The notes below the pieces were generated by a model. The model saw nothing but the letters and a program-made list of their open reading frames with translations, was not told the DNA's origin and did not search any database. 64,000 nucleotides of DNA from Antedon mediterranea (Eukaryota; Echinodermata; Crinoidea; Comatulida; Antedonidae). The stretch is taken from the NCBI RefSeq assembly GCF_964355755.1, contig NC_092676.1:18584288-18648287 (forward strand), given 5' to 3'. Made by a program: the position numbers and the translations under genes. Positions 25,501 to 40,500 of the stretch are shown here, in pieces (the stretch's first letter is position 1; the number at the start of each line of letters is the position of its first letter).

Positions 25501-28500
25501 TACGCTTTAATCACAGTATGATTGTGTTTCATAATGGTTAATTTGAGGATAATAGATTTAAATTTGCATTGTTTTGGGGTTTCAGTGAGTAGCTTATTTT
25601 GGCCTAATCATTTAAATTTGTTCTTTTGCACTGATTTTGTGTTATCAATCAGAAGTTTATAACTTATAATGCAAATTATTTAAATCAGTTTTTTTTTGCC
25701 ATGATTTTTGGCTTTATAAAAATAGTAGCTTAGTTTTTAGCCTAATTATTCAGTTTATTTTTTCGTCTTGTTTTAAATTGCAGAATTTTCACTGAGAAAT
25801 GAAAAAAATATTTTTACAGAATAAAGCTTTTTATCACTTTTTAAATTTCTAATTTTTCAATTTTTGTTTAACTAATAAAAAACAATCAGATTATCTTTAA
25901 ATATTTGTGCTAAATAATTAATTTATGAAAATCTATGAGTACATTTTCCTTTTTGTAACTAATTGTTTCTATAGCAACTGGATTCCAGACTAATCAGTAT
26001 CCATGGTTACAAAATTTCATGCTAAAATTCAATTATCAAACTTTTTTTCTATAGCACTTTGAAAATATAAAAAAAAATATATAAAAAATATGTATTTAAT
26101 TTTAACAGCAATATTATTTAATAATCCGGTAAACTTGCCAACAAACCGAAATACCAGAAAAATATTTATCGGGAAAAAAACGTTTGTTTTCTATTCTCCA
26201 CAAAATAAAAACGGAGATAAACCTTCACAAGTCATCATCATCATTTCTGCCATAACCAGCCTACTGCAGAAAGAAAGCATCCCCAAGCTAACACATCCTT
26301 TTCAGTTCTGTGCAGCTCTCATCCAAGATATGCCAGTTAGTTATACAATCGCATATCTTCATAAAAAAAAAAGAAAATAAAAAAGAAAGAAAACAAACAA
26401 AATAACCCCCCAAAACAAAAACAAAACAACAAAGCTTTAAAAAAGAATAAACAAATTGTCAATAACACTTTAGATAGATGATAAAACTATATTCTTAAAT
26501 TGTACATAGATATAATCTATTTACATAAATAATAATATCTTAAAATTACCAAAAATACAAACTCTGAGTATATAAAAATACTATAAAACATACAAAATAT
26601 TTCAATTAATTATTGTTCAACAAAGCAATCATTTCCAATTAAACTTCCAATAGAGATATGCATGAATGGCAATCTGGTTAAATTATTATCAAGAATATCT
26701 ATCTATTTCAGGTGAGATTGGTAAACATTAGTAATAATGACATTGTAGATGGGAATCCAAAGCTAACACTCGGACTAGTCTGGAGTATTATTTCACATTG
26801 GCAGGTAAGTCAATACATTACTGATCTTTTTTTTAGAGTAATAAACGATGAGAAATGTATTTGTTGACACACAGGTAATGAAAATAAATAAAGTTGTAAG
26901 ACCACATCATATTGCTAAGGCGAGGTGATAAAAATTGGGGTTTCACCGACAGTGTCCAACCGAACCTAGTTAGCCAAGATTGAGTTTGGAGTGTCACCGA
27001 CATTGTCCAACCGGACCTAGTTAGCCAAGATTGAGTTTGGAGTGTCACTGACAGTGTCCAACCGGACCTAATTTGCCAAGATTGAGATTGGAGTGTCACC
27101 TACAGTGTCCAACCGGACCTACAGTAGTTAGCCAAGAGTCACTGACAGTGTCCAACCGGACCTAGTTAGTGACAGGCCCAGGAAAACATATTATATGTAA
27201 AATATAAAAAAATCTTACATTTATTGTCGATAATTTAAGGAAAATATCTCACTTAAGTGCAATTGTTGAATATAACCACTGTGGTGTATATTGTCATACT
27301 CTCCTTCGGTGTTTGTTTTGTCGTTTTCTAATGTAAAACCAACCTTAGCTATTTATTATTTTACCATTACCAGACCCTACTTTACATCTGTATACAGTAT
27401 ACAAGGACAGTGTTGTTAATTTTTTTTTAAAATAAAAATATAATTAACATTCAATATTAAATTTTGTAATTATGACTTTATGTTCCTCCAAACTAAAATA
27501 GTTTGTTTACATACTGATTTGTTCAGTTGTATTATTCAGTAATATGAATATAACTGTTATAGGTTTAGGAAAAGTGAGTACAAAGTAATTTTGATCAAGT
27601 TTAGTGTATCATGCAGATAGTATGCACAGCTGGATATTGGGTCAACCCAGTAGGAGATGAGTTCAGGCTACCTCCATGGTTCAGTAGAATGCATCCTACA
27701 ATACAATATTCAGTAGATGTCTTTAAAGTTTGGTCTGTGTATTGGAATCTGTTTTGAGTTCATTGGTGACTTCATAGTAACAATAATGTTGTTACATTTA
27801 ATTATGGATCTTGGAAATTAATACACCATTTACCATTATCAGCATCACAATCATTTACCAGCATCACAATCATTTACCATCATCACTATCACAATAATTT
27901 TCCATCATCACCATCATCATTTTCCATCATCACAATCATTTACCATCATCACTATTACAATCATTTACCATCATCACCATTACAATCATTTACGATCATC
28001 ACAATCATTTACCATCATCACCATCACAATCATACCATCATCATAATCATTTACCATCATCACCAACATAATCATTTACTATTACCACCACCATCACAAT
28101 CATTTACCATCCCCACCATCATCAACATCACATACCATCATCACCATCATTTAACATCATCACCATCATTTACTATCATCATCATCATAATCATTTACCA
28201 TCATTTACCACCATCACCATCATTGACCAGCATCATCACCACCACCATTTACCATCATCACCATCATTTACCACCATCACCATCATTTACCACCATCACC
28301 ATCATTTACCACCATCATCATCATTTAACCCCATCATTTACCATCAGCAAAATCACTTAATTATAATCACCTAAATATAATCAATCAATCAGTAATCCCC
28401 TTAATATTTTTTTAATTAACAAATACCTCACCACTAGCATAATCATTTGCCATCATCAACATTACAATCATTAAATAAAAAAATATTCTGTTTATAATTT

Positions 28501-31500
28501 TTTAACTGCCACTTTTTGCTCATTTAATTAATTAATATATACATTTATAATTCCAGACTATCGATCAACGTACTCAGATGTGTATGACTTTTATCACAAA
28601 ATTCATTCAAATCCTTTGACATTTACATTTCTCAACAACTTACAATTGTAATAAATGTTTTCTTTGTCATTGTATTAATGAGGTTGCCTTGCTTGCATCC
28701 ATTTGTTTCTGACCATTACTTATTAATGTAAATGTCTTTGTCCGCGGGTAGACTATCAATTGAACAAGGCTTTATGTCGCCAATCAGGACATTTCTTTAC
28801 ATTTGTCATTTTCATGCATTCTGAGCAGGTTCATTTTAAATTCTACTTGTGTTGCAGTCTCCGTGTCTAAGTGTTTTAAGAAAGGAAACCAATATATAAG
28901 GTTAGTTTTAACGCAAGTTGAGTTTTCTGAATACAGTATGCCTGATTTCAGATGATTTAGGTTTAATTATTTTTTGGTCAAGTCAAGTCAAGTATTTATT
29001 ATCATTTGTTTTAAGAAAAAACATAGAAATTCTGTTTTCTCTGTTGGCGGAGCACAATATCCAACGGACACAATACGAACTCAAAAACAAATACATAACA
29101 TAAAAGTGTCTACATTATTTTTAAGGCTCTAATAGCTCCTGGAAAGAAACTATTTGTAAATCGTGCCTTATTGGCCTTAATAGAACGAAATCGCCGACTG
29201 CTGCGCATCAACTGGAACATACTAGAGGCCGGATGAAATTGATCATCTTTGATAGCCACTGCCTTTTTCAGAAGACGATCCGAAAATATGTTCTCCAAAG
29301 GCAATTGTGGAGATCCAATTATACGCGATGCGGTCTTGACTATTCTATTTAGGTCACGCTTTTCATTTTCGGTAGCGCTACCGAACCATACCGTTAAAGA
29401 ATACGTTATGACACTCTCTATAACTGACCTATAGAAGGACAACATTATTTCAGAGTTTATACCAAATGATCTATTGTCTACGTAGGAAGTAGATTCTTCT
29501 TTGGGCGTTTCTAATAAACAGACATACAGACAATACAGGCTTATGCCTTAGGGATTCTCCCACATAATATAACTAATAAAACCTAAATTAAATTTATTCA
29601 CTTTTTATTACTTTATTAATAATTGTATTATTTTTTCATATTCCAATAATTTATTTTTAGTCGATGTCTGGTATCTCAAGCCAAAGAAAATCAGTTTGTT
29701 AAAAGTTTTGATTTTTGTTTAAATGCATCGCATACTATTATGCTTTTTTCCTCATAAAAATGTATTATTTTTACTGTTATTTTTCTGGTGGCTTAAGAAG
29801 TTTTCCAAGCCTGTATTATCATGTCCGCTACTGGTCTCTAGTTTGAAAAGGGCAACAGACAAAACCCCTTAGCTACAGGCTTGTTTTTCACACATTGTGT
29901 AATATAATTTAAATTAACCGTATTTGGCTTGTTTATGTATTATTATGTGATACGATAATATAAACAGAAACGAATATATGCTGAAACTGTAATATAAGTA
30001 AATTGAAATGTCATTGCACATAAATTTCATTTAACTCTTTGATTAATACTTTTATCTTTCTGCTGAACCATTCAAGCAAGAAGTAACTGATCTTATCCAA
30101 TTGGAAATAACAATTCTGAACTTGAGATGACCTACTATAAATATAAATACTTCATGTGTTGTTACATAATACCTAACATAATTTATATAGTATTTAACTG
30201 AATATTACTTCAACTTTATTGCATTAATGTTGTCGGCCATCTTGATTTTAGACCCTAAAGAAAATTTCAGTATAATGTCGCCTAGTTTGCTCACAATTCT
30301 TCTGAGATTATCTATTTGGTGGTACAGTATTTCAGTTATGTAATTAACTTTTGACGCCTTGCCAAGGTACTACCTACAGCAGTTCACAAAAAATAACTCC
30401 ATATTATTTTGTAACTCAATATCAAGCATCCTTTCTCCCTGGACTTCCAATATGGTACATCATGATACTAACTTACTGTAAACAATTGCATCATAAGTAA
30501 AAACCAACGCTTCCTTAAAATAATATAAAATCCACAGATTTAGAAATGTAATGTAATTAAATGTATTTTGTGTAAATTGTTCATTTGTTTAATTTATCCT
30601 TCATTGAAAAAAATAGAATTCAAAAACAGTTTATAACAATATCTGATTGGGATCAAACCAGAGTTTTTCCAGATCAGTATTCTTTAGAAATGTGGTTAAT
30701 TTTTTTTTCTCCATGGTGTGGATGTATGTATTGTAGCTACTGGTAGTATACATTTTGAAAATCTGGATTTTTTTGGCTTAATGCTATAAAGTCTATTTAG
30801 CTACTACTATAAGTACAGATACAAAAGTCACGAGTACTCAGATATGAGTATAGAACGAGGAGAGAGAGAGAGTACAGATATAAACATTTAGTGTGAACCA
30901 GGCTGTTTTTATCTAATTTATCCTTTAGTTAGCTACGTGACTAGTAGTAGTAGGGATTATTAGTAATGATCTGGATCAGAATGCCTTAGTGTGACCCAGG
31001 CTGTTTACTGATTTATCCTTTAGTTAGCTACGTGACTAGTAGTAGTAGGGATTATTAGTAATGATCTGGATCAGAATGCCTTAGTGTGACCCAGGCGGTT
31101 TATATACTGATTTATCCTTTAGTTAGCTACGTGACTAGTAGTAGTAGGGATTATTAGTAATGATCTGGATCAGAATGCCTTAGTGTGACCCAGGCTGTTT
31201 ATATACTGATTTATACTTTGTAATTAGCTACGTGACTAGTAGTAGTAGGGATTATTAGTAATGATCTGGATCAGAATGCCTTAGTGTGACCAGGCTGTTT
31301 ATATACTGATTTATCCTTTAGTTACGTGACTAGTAGTAGTAGGGATTATTAGTAATGATCTGGATCAGAATGCCTTAGTGTGACCAGGCTGTTTATATAC
31401 TGATTTAACCTTTAGTTAGCTACGTGACTAGTAGTAGTAGGGATTATTAGTAATGATCTGGATCAGAATGCCTTAGTGTGACCCAGGCTGTTTATATACT

Positions 31501-34500
31501 GATTTATCCTTTAGTTAGCTACGTGACTAGTAGTAGTAGGGATTATGATCTGGATCAGAATGCCTTAGTGTGACCAGGCTGTTTATATACTGATTTATAC
31601 TTTATAATTAGCTACTTGACTAGCTGGGATTATAGTGCAGTAAATCATCGCTCTAATACCATATTAGCTATGTTGATATCTGTTCAATTTATTACAGAAA
31701 TCGCTGAATTTTAACAGAAATAATCAAAATTGTTCACCTGTTTCTTACGCTGTCTGTTTCAAGCATGAACAAACACGGGAAAGCACTTTGAATTCTAATG
31801 ACATGTTATATTCCATGCTTGAAGCGCTGTCGATGCTCATTGGTGTCATTGTGCACAAACTAATACTCTATTTTTTAGATGATATGTCTTAAATATATTT
31901 GTCTCTAAATTTGATCGATTCATCTCAACATCTCTTTAAAAATTCTAAAATTTTATTTCTGATTTGCTTTGACAAAGAAATAATATCTGATAGAATGAAA
32001 TATTTTAAATTAAAAAGTATTGTCTCAGTAAGTGATAAATTTGTTCATTTTTTAGATATTACACTAAAAACTAAAAGCTAACATATATATTTTGTAGAAT
32101 ATTTTCATATTTGACCTAGTATAGTCTCATGGGGCCTGGACACGGGTAAAATAGGATAACCGAGATTATACTTGGATGCTGTATTTTTAATTTATTCAGA
32201 TGTTAAATTGTAAATATTAATTGTGTTAATTTAAAATTAATTGGTTATTGAAAAATTATCATACAGTAATTATTTTTATATTCCTAATTAAGAATATCTC
32301 CTAACCCTATTAGGAAAGCTGATCCACTGGACCTATCTGCCTCCTTAATGCCTGATCTCAATTTATTTTTTCATATTTTATCTTTTTATGTACAGTATTT
32401 TAAATATTTTGTTTATATCTTTAAGAACCAGTATTATAGTATAGTTGCTAATATTGTTTTTTGAATAAAAGTAAATAATATAATAATTGTTTACTATCCT
32501 TTGTGAATAGCCTAGTTTTACAGTCTCGATGGCTTAGTTATAAACCAAAAATCTAGCAACAAATCCAGTTCAAATGCTATAACTTGGCAACATCTACCTA
32601 CTGTGCTACTGTACACAGGAATGATTTTTTCTTTTCACAGTTTGGAACTCTTACCGTGACTGTGGTAAATCTCAAAGTAAAAGAAAGTCCATGTTAAAAC
32701 AGCGCTAAGATTTCCCTTCCTGCGATAGAAAATAATTAAGAAAGGCTGTAGCACCCAATGTCTGATATTCTCTGCTATACTTTTTGCAAGCTTTTTTATA
32801 CGTACATGCTCTTTATTGTAGTGATGTCTTGAAGCAAACTAAAACCTTATGTAGTAAAAAATGTAGTTACTGCAATTACTGCAGTAGGCTGCAGTAGAAG
32901 AATTTTAACATGGTCTCTTTACCGTGTTGAATACATTTATTGTTTAACATATTGTACTTCAAAATCCAGCAAGTCAGTTTAAACATTGATTGTTTGGGTT
33001 AATTTTTCAGGATACTGTATGTACAGTTTAGGCCAAAATGTTAAAATATATGCATAATCAAATGTACGGATAACAGCATGATAATACTTTTGCTTCAAAT
33101 ATCTAGAATGCTATCCTAGTAAAACAGAGATTTGAAATGCATAATAAATGAGAATGACAATAAAGCGTACTAGGCTAAATTTATTTTAGGCTTTAATATC
33201 TGTGAGCTTTTTGATTCTGACGTCAAGCTCGGCTTTAATTTCTGTAATATTTTATTGCGTTTGTGTGTAAAGTAGATTTTCCCATGTCCAAAATTATTAG
33301 TGTTTATGAAATTAGTGAAGAATTTGTTAAAAATATGCTTAATCTTAAAAATGTATCCTAATATTCAAATTAAAAACAAAATATGAATTTTAAAATGTAT
33401 GAATATTATACACTACTTTCCGGTACAGTATTTATACCTTCTAGTCATTAAAAGTCTCTTTATATGAATAGTAGAATCAAGCACTTTAATGGGTATCTTA
33501 CCATTAATGGCTTTTGTTATGTAATGTTTGTCTGTGAAATACATATACCAATATAAATTTGCAAAATAAATCAATAATAAAAAAAAATGCCTAAATAATC
33601 AATCTAGGCTGAATTTAACAAAAATTGTGCGGGAAATTTTAAGCTAGCAAATGATCATTTGATTTCCTTTTCCAATTTGGTGATTTGTGGGAAAAATAGT
33701 AAAAAAGTAACAAGAATACATAAAATGTTCAATTGGTATAAAGTATTAATTTCCATGTGTTTAGTATTTTTTTAATATAAGTACAGTATTAAGAAAAATA
33801 TAAAAAATATGGTAGAGTGACACCAATAAAAACGGGTATTGCTAAACACCGCAAACCCCGCAAACCTCCAAAAAAATATACCAAACCCCACCGAACCAAC
33901 ATAAAAGTGATTGACTAATGTAGTGTACTGGGTATATAAATTATTAAATTTCTACTGTTAACTACTTTTTTGGGGATAAAACATCATTTAAAAAAAATTA
34001 GCAATCATTTTTGACCAAAAAATAATGTTTTACCCCAAAAATAAGTAGTTAACAGTAGTAATTGTTTTATATGTTGCCTAAAAATAAAATTCTGTGTAAA
34101 TTATATTTCTGTGATTGTGAACTAATACCAAGTTTACTTTACAAAACAAAACATAATAAACCAGTCATCACAGTAGAATAAAAAAATTGTATTGTCAGAC
34201 AAACATGTTTGATTGTTTACAATTGCGATTATCAATGTCATGTCTATTAAAACAGTGAACTATTGTACTTAGCGAGTGAGTGGCCGAGCCGGTTAAGACA
34301 GTGGAACCGTAATTACGTAGCCATAACATCGACAGGGGTTCGAGGCTCACTCACTCCATGGTTCTGGTGGTAGAACGAGTCTTCTCGGATAAGGACTATA
34401 AACCGTAGGTCCAGTGTACACAACTAGCTTGTGTGCACTTTAAAGAACCTAGTACATCTTTCGAGACGAGTAGGGGGTTACCCCGGTGTATTAGTACATC

Positions 34501-37500
34501 ACAGCCACTGATCACCAACTGGGCCCTCTGGGAGACCAGTCTTTGACTGAAGAGGTTACCCAGTATAAATATATATTTCAATCAATCATTTGATGTACAC
34601 AATGTTCATACTGTATACAGGTGTATAGGAAATCTATTTGTACATCATTCAGTTTTTTATTAAACCTGAGGTGGTGGTCAGCATATTACTACTGTATTAA
34701 TAAAATAAAAACTGTATTGAAGGCAGATTTGGAACATCTTAAATAAATTGAATTTAAAATTATGTATAAAAACAAAATATTAAACAAAAAAGAAACAAGA
34801 TCTTTGTTCTTAAAAATATAAACTATAGTTGGCCTGCAGAAGTTGTAATATTTGAGTTTAAATATCACGGAATTACGTTATTTAGCCTGTGAAATACAAA
34901 AGAATTGATAAAGTAAAATTATTTCACTTTGAAAATATTAACTGGTTTATTAATTAAAGAAAGGAAAGTGAGAAGTTGAAGATGCATTCAGACATAAACA
35001 AGGAGAGACATTTAATATTCCAAATAATTGAGTTCTTCAGATAGCAAATCAAATTTGATATATTGCATAGCTAGATATATACCCAGTGACCCAGTTGGGG
35101 TCACTGTCAACATTCCCACTCTATTACAATGTGTAGATGTTCAACATTTGAATAAAACTAATGTTTTGAAGTTAAGGTTAAATAGAAACAATATTTAATT
35201 TTCTCACTTGGTTGATACCATACAATCCAAGGTTTTCTATATAACTGTGTACAGGGTTATGCAAGCAAACAGGAATTCTCATAATATTATAGTAATGATA
35301 ATATAACCCTATGTAAATCTATTACCTGGTGCTAATGTATAGTCTTATCACATGCAAGGTTAGAGCGAGTTAATACCAACATCTTGGTTTGATAAAATAC
35401 CAGGACAGATGATCAGTCAAATGTCCTTTGCTTTAGCTTTAGCCAAACTAATAATAGACAAACGATTTATCCACATGAAATCACATTTTTCTATTATAGT
35501 AAAAAAAAAACTGTTTAATAGAATTCTGCTGGTTTTGAGATGACCATAGCTTCTCAGTCTCCTTACTTTTTTCTATACCAGATTTATACGCCTATTACCA
35601 TATTCAAATACTTTTTAGTTCATTTTTGATTTGTTGCCATTTTAATTTCATACTTAGGGGCTACCATACAACAAGACTTTTGATTTACTTTCTTTTTCAT
35701 TTTTATATTTAAAAAATTAATTCTAGAAGAAACAAGAATGCGTTTGTACTTGAAAAAAAATACATAAAAAAAAAATTGATTGATTGAAAGTAACTTGTAC
35801 TTTTTACCTTCAATACACAAAGCTTTTACTCAGATTTTAAAAGTATATATAGTTTAATTTAAAAAAATATCTTTGTACATGAAAAGAAATCCTTTTTTAA
35901 GATTATTTTTATTGAAAAACTATTCCTGCATATGTAGTAAATCTGTATTTTCAAAAATCATATGTTATATTATTCCACTAGGCTATTACAAGTAAATTAT
36001 TGACATGGTTATATTAATGAGGATCACTTAATTGATAAATTGCTGTATCAATGGTGATATTATTGATTCATAAAACCTTCTCTGTAGTATGTTTCACCTG
36101 GTGTTGTTGTGCACATTGAAGGAGACGATCCAATTCAACTTTATCTAATTTACAATATTTCTAGCAGCAGGTCATCTTATGTACTGCGTTTCCTATCCTT
36201 TTCATTTCAAAGCTTATAACACTACTCTCCGCTATACAGCAATGAAAGCTAAATTAGAAAATGTCGTCATTGAATTTTTTTTTGCTTGGCAGTTGTCGTA
36301 ATTATCATAGCATTACTTTTACTTTACGATTGAATTCATAAAATAAAGGTAATACACTTTCTTAAATAATGACCAATCAGTTTTTGTCTTGGCTCAGTAA
36401 TATGTAGATGTTCTTAAATTTATGTAGATTTTATTTTTAAAGCTTCAAAAATGTATTATGTACAGATTTTATGAAATTTCCAAACGTATATTGGCAAACT
36501 AAACTTCTTAAAACTATAATGCATGAGGGTTTGTTTTCTTATGGTTTTATATTTTATTATTTGTTTGTCTTTGGTTGTGGAATGATATCAAATTATGAAA
36601 TGTCATTTCATCAGATACTGTAATTGTCCAATTTAAGTTTTTTATAATGGATGATATTGACTGTAGTACACTACAAGTACTTCAGTAAACCAAATTATTT
36701 AGAGTAATTGCAAGTTGTTATTCCATATCCCACTGCTTGTGTACTATACATCTTATGGGTTCATTTTTAATAGGTCTTCATGTAGGCTTTTGCAGAATGT
36801 TATTTCCATTCGTTGATAAGACTAGGATCTCGCAAAACATATCTTCCCTGCTGATGGATTTAATAACTTAAGAAGAAGTAAAGAAGTTCAGTCATGGTGA
36901 TGTGCAGTGTTGATTGATATCCAAATACAGTATGTGGCACATAGATGATAAAGTGATGGTAAAGAGCATTACAAATACAAATTGGGGAATACCCCGCATT
37001 TTCGCTGAAATAGTTGTTGTTTCCTTTTCCTTTTACGATTGATCAAAAGTGGACAGAAGCAAAGCAAAATTTCAATCTGCATATCTGCGTATTTATAGCG
37101 GGCTGCTTAAATTTGATAGAAAGAATCCACTTATTTTTCACATTTTTACCAATTTAAAGATAAAAAAAATTATTGCAATTGGTTCGTATTTTTACATTAA
37201 TTGTAGTTTGTGCATATGTAAGATTTTGTTGAGTCCTGACGGAGAATAGGGGTTCTACTACTGTACATTTAAAGTCTAGTAATTTACAACTACATTACAA
37301 CATTGCCCTGTCTCAAGGTTCTAGACAGCGATTTGGTTTATATTCTGAAAAAGAACAACATTTTGGCATACGTGGCGTGCCATAACTATACTTTAGGCAA
37401 ACTATTGATTTAAATATCTTTGTATTCTTGTGGTAAAGAAGTTATGGCGATGTGTACAGTGTTAATGTCAATATCCAACACAGTATGTGGCACATAGATG

Positions 37501-40500
37501 GAGAAACGAAAGAAATGTATATCTCAAAACTATATAACGAAGCTCAGATCGTATCCTTATTAAAAAGAGTTACAGTATATTGTTGTATCATATTACATTG
37601 TAACTTGCTATGGTGATATTGACATCAAATTCACCAGTTTAATTAGTCACTGTTGGATATATGACAAGGCCAAGAGAAATATCTACTTGAGCAGCTTTAA
37701 TACAATTTTAGAATATACTTTCTCTCTCTATCGAAATGGAACATTCCATTTTACAAGCATCTGTGAAACAAATCAACTTAACATGTAATGTTGTGTGTAT
37801 TGCTTTAAAGAGTTCTCTTTAAAACTAGCTTTAAATATTTACAAATGTGCGCAAATAATAAATGTCTACATTAGTAATGGAATTTTATTGATAGCCAATC
37901 ATAAGTTCACTAGATACTACAAAACCTTTCAAGTGGTAGATGTTTTGTTGTAGGTAAATAGTGTTGGATAGTAGTAGAGATGGACACTTGGTTGTTTTAA
38001 TCAACTGCTATATATAAGTATACATCTGAAGGGATTTCATGTAGGGTATACATAATACAGTATGCGCCTACCTTGGTTCCCACTAAACGCAATGACATTT
38101 GACCATCACAATATAATGAATTTCTAGTTGGAACCCAAATTTAGATATTTTGTTTTTGTACTCTATTTAGGATATAAACCCCATGACAGAGAGATTGACA
38201 ATCTAACAACCAAGATTGCCATGTTGGTATTTGTAATTGTAACCCAATCCATCCCAACCTCCCACTTTACTTCAATCAAATTGCCATGTTTACCAACAGC
38301 TGTCACCATGGTGATTTAAACTTGTCACTTTATGTGCACTTTTTCTGCCTTGGTAATAAATCGTTCCACAGTGCCAACTGCTTATTTTTTTCTCTCTTCT
38401 AGGCTAAGGATATAATGAAAGGAGCAGACATGGAGGAGGATACTGGCCCTGAAAAAACAGTTCTTGCCTGGTGCAAGAAGAACACAGAGGGGTATGTTCA
38501 TAAACACTACCTGTAGTTGTTTTTTAGTATAATGAATGTAATATATTTTATATTCAAACATATCCATATTGATGCATGTCATGTGTGTGTACTGATATTA
38601 AGTCTCATACAATTGAAAGGATTCAGAAGCGCGCTCTCCGAATAATTTTGGGTTATGAGCTTAGTTATGTTGAGGCATGTGGGATTGTCGATTTGGAGGT
38701 ATTGACATTTGGTAAGAAATATTATTTGTTTCGCAACATGCCCCCTCCTTGCCTCCACTGTACCAAGGGCCTGGGATAAATTCAAGAAATCACCTGTTTT
38801 GACTTTCCAATGTTTTAAATTGTATGTAACAATTATGTTAGACAACAGTTTCAGCCCTTGGCTGCTTGTTGGTCATGCTATATGTATAGTGTTTTTTTAA
38901 AATACCTGAATATAATTGAGGAATAACGTATTGAAAATTATGACCGATATAGTTCCAAGAGTTTGAAATTAACAATGGCTTAATTATGTACTAATTTATC
39001 CAAAATTGAGGGGCATGGGATTATACATACAGTTAAAAAAGTATGTACAGTAAATCATGTATAAACATTTTGTATATTTTAAATGTTTATTTTGATGTAC
39101 AAAACAGTCGGACCTAAAGAAGAGTCCTACTGTGATTTGCATGTTTCCTTGAACCTATACCCATGGTTCCAATGATATTACATAACCACATGAAGATGGC
39201 CGACTCATGCAACATAACAATGCAACACTATGGGCTCGTCAAGTCAAGTTCTGTCTATACTATCAAACTTCATGTGACAAAAAAATATGATGTGGCCATA
39301 TATGGACAAGATAATGTTCAAACTATTTGATAGTAGTGTAGACAGAGCTTAATAATTTACCCACGTATAGTTGGTTTACCAACCAAAGTGATAATCGTTT
39401 CTTGAAGCTATTAACTTAGTAGGTAAATGAACTAAGTCTGAACAGGCCCTATGAATTACAAAGTAAGTTCTCAATTACATTGGATTTCTAAAGAATCAAA
39501 ACTATTAAAATTATTATTCTATGATGTGTTTACTTGATTGAGTTGTATATTTTAATAATTTAATATCTTTATTTTTGTTACGGAAACTTTTTGACAAGAA
39601 AGGGGTTCTTCAGTAAGCCTGTATCACTATCGTAAAAAAGGGCAAATAAGATAAATGTCGTAAAAAAAAATAATAACGAATATGAACGTAATTAATTAAA
39701 ATATAAAATATGGTCTATTAAGGTCTTGATAACTAATGATGCAATAAATTGAATTTGAATTGTTGGTTTAAATATTGTACTGTACATTACATATTTATAA
39801 CAATACATTTAGTTTTTAACCCAACCTAAATAAATCATTTTATTTTTAGCTGCTTGATATATGTTACTTTCTTGTACCTGTAATATGGATAATAATTTAG
39901 TATGTATTTTTTTATGTGCTTTTTGTTTATTGCAGATATTCAAATGTACAAATCACTAATTTTACTACAAGTTGGACAGATGGTCTTGCTTTTTGCGCCC
40001 TCATTCATAAGTTCAGGTAAGAAAATATTGTTTGCAAGAAATCGCCGTTATAACATAGAGGCCAATGGCTGTAAGTAAAGGTTGTCTAGCTCGGTACGAG
40101 TAATGATTGTGCTTTTTAGAAGAGAGTATGTGAGTGTGTGACCGTATGTCATTACATCACAGTTCAAACTAAAAAATATACTTGTTGTTTTGTGTGTACC
40201 CTCTATAATCGATTATTTAGTGTCAAAACCGTAATTAATTATGTGTTTGAATCAGTTACGATCAGTGACATAACGACTATGATGAGTTCTCACTGGTTAA
40301 ACCCAGGAGCTTATGGGTGCTCCTGAACAGGGCCTGGAAGAAAGAAACGCATTAAAATATGTCTAAAAAGGCTACAAATGCACGAAGCCTCCAGCATTGG
40401 AGGGCCACTTAGCACCCCTAAAACTAGGGGCCTCAGGCCTCTGCATTATGCCACAATCATTGATTTCTGCTGCCAAAACATAGCTGTAATTTACCATATT

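Larger units (their letters stand above)
13971..26711. other. 12.7-kb intron 4, repeat-rich, no exon recognised
   Basis: No coding exon of the dystrophin homologue is missing here by phase or homology. The intron holds a triplicated motif near 14838, repeat R2 (15657), SINE copies, a SINE-split minisatellite (17768-18310), R1 copy 3 (20640), two kinds of MITE (21421, 21848, 24409), a ~155-bp tandem array (22980-23750) and a second SINE type (25018). The rest is featureless AT-rich DNA. Confidence 0.6.
26805..38402. other. 11.6-kb intron 5, tandem arrays and LINE remnant
   Basis: No exon is required by phase between exons 5 and 6, and none was seen. Contents: the 51-bp minisatellite, the CATCAT microsatellite, a LINE C-terminal fragment (28975-29520), R2 copy 2, the 99-bp satellite (30888-31640), a foldback (33952-34057), an S1 SINE (34272) and a direct duplication near 36885/37436. 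The remainder is AT-rich DNA without recognised features. Confidence 0.6.

Noticed and set aside
26833-27099. 88-codon minus-strand frame with WxTRSGWT-like repeats
   Set aside because: Product of the 51-bp minisatellite, whose period is a multiple of three.
27826-28350. CRISPR-like regular array
   Set aside because: It is an imperfect microsatellite without constant repeats and unique spacers, in an animal intron.
32520-32580. tRNA-like boxes (ATGGCTTAGTTATAA and CCAGTTCAAATGC)
   Set aside because: Only the boxes are suggestive; no stem pairing and no body.
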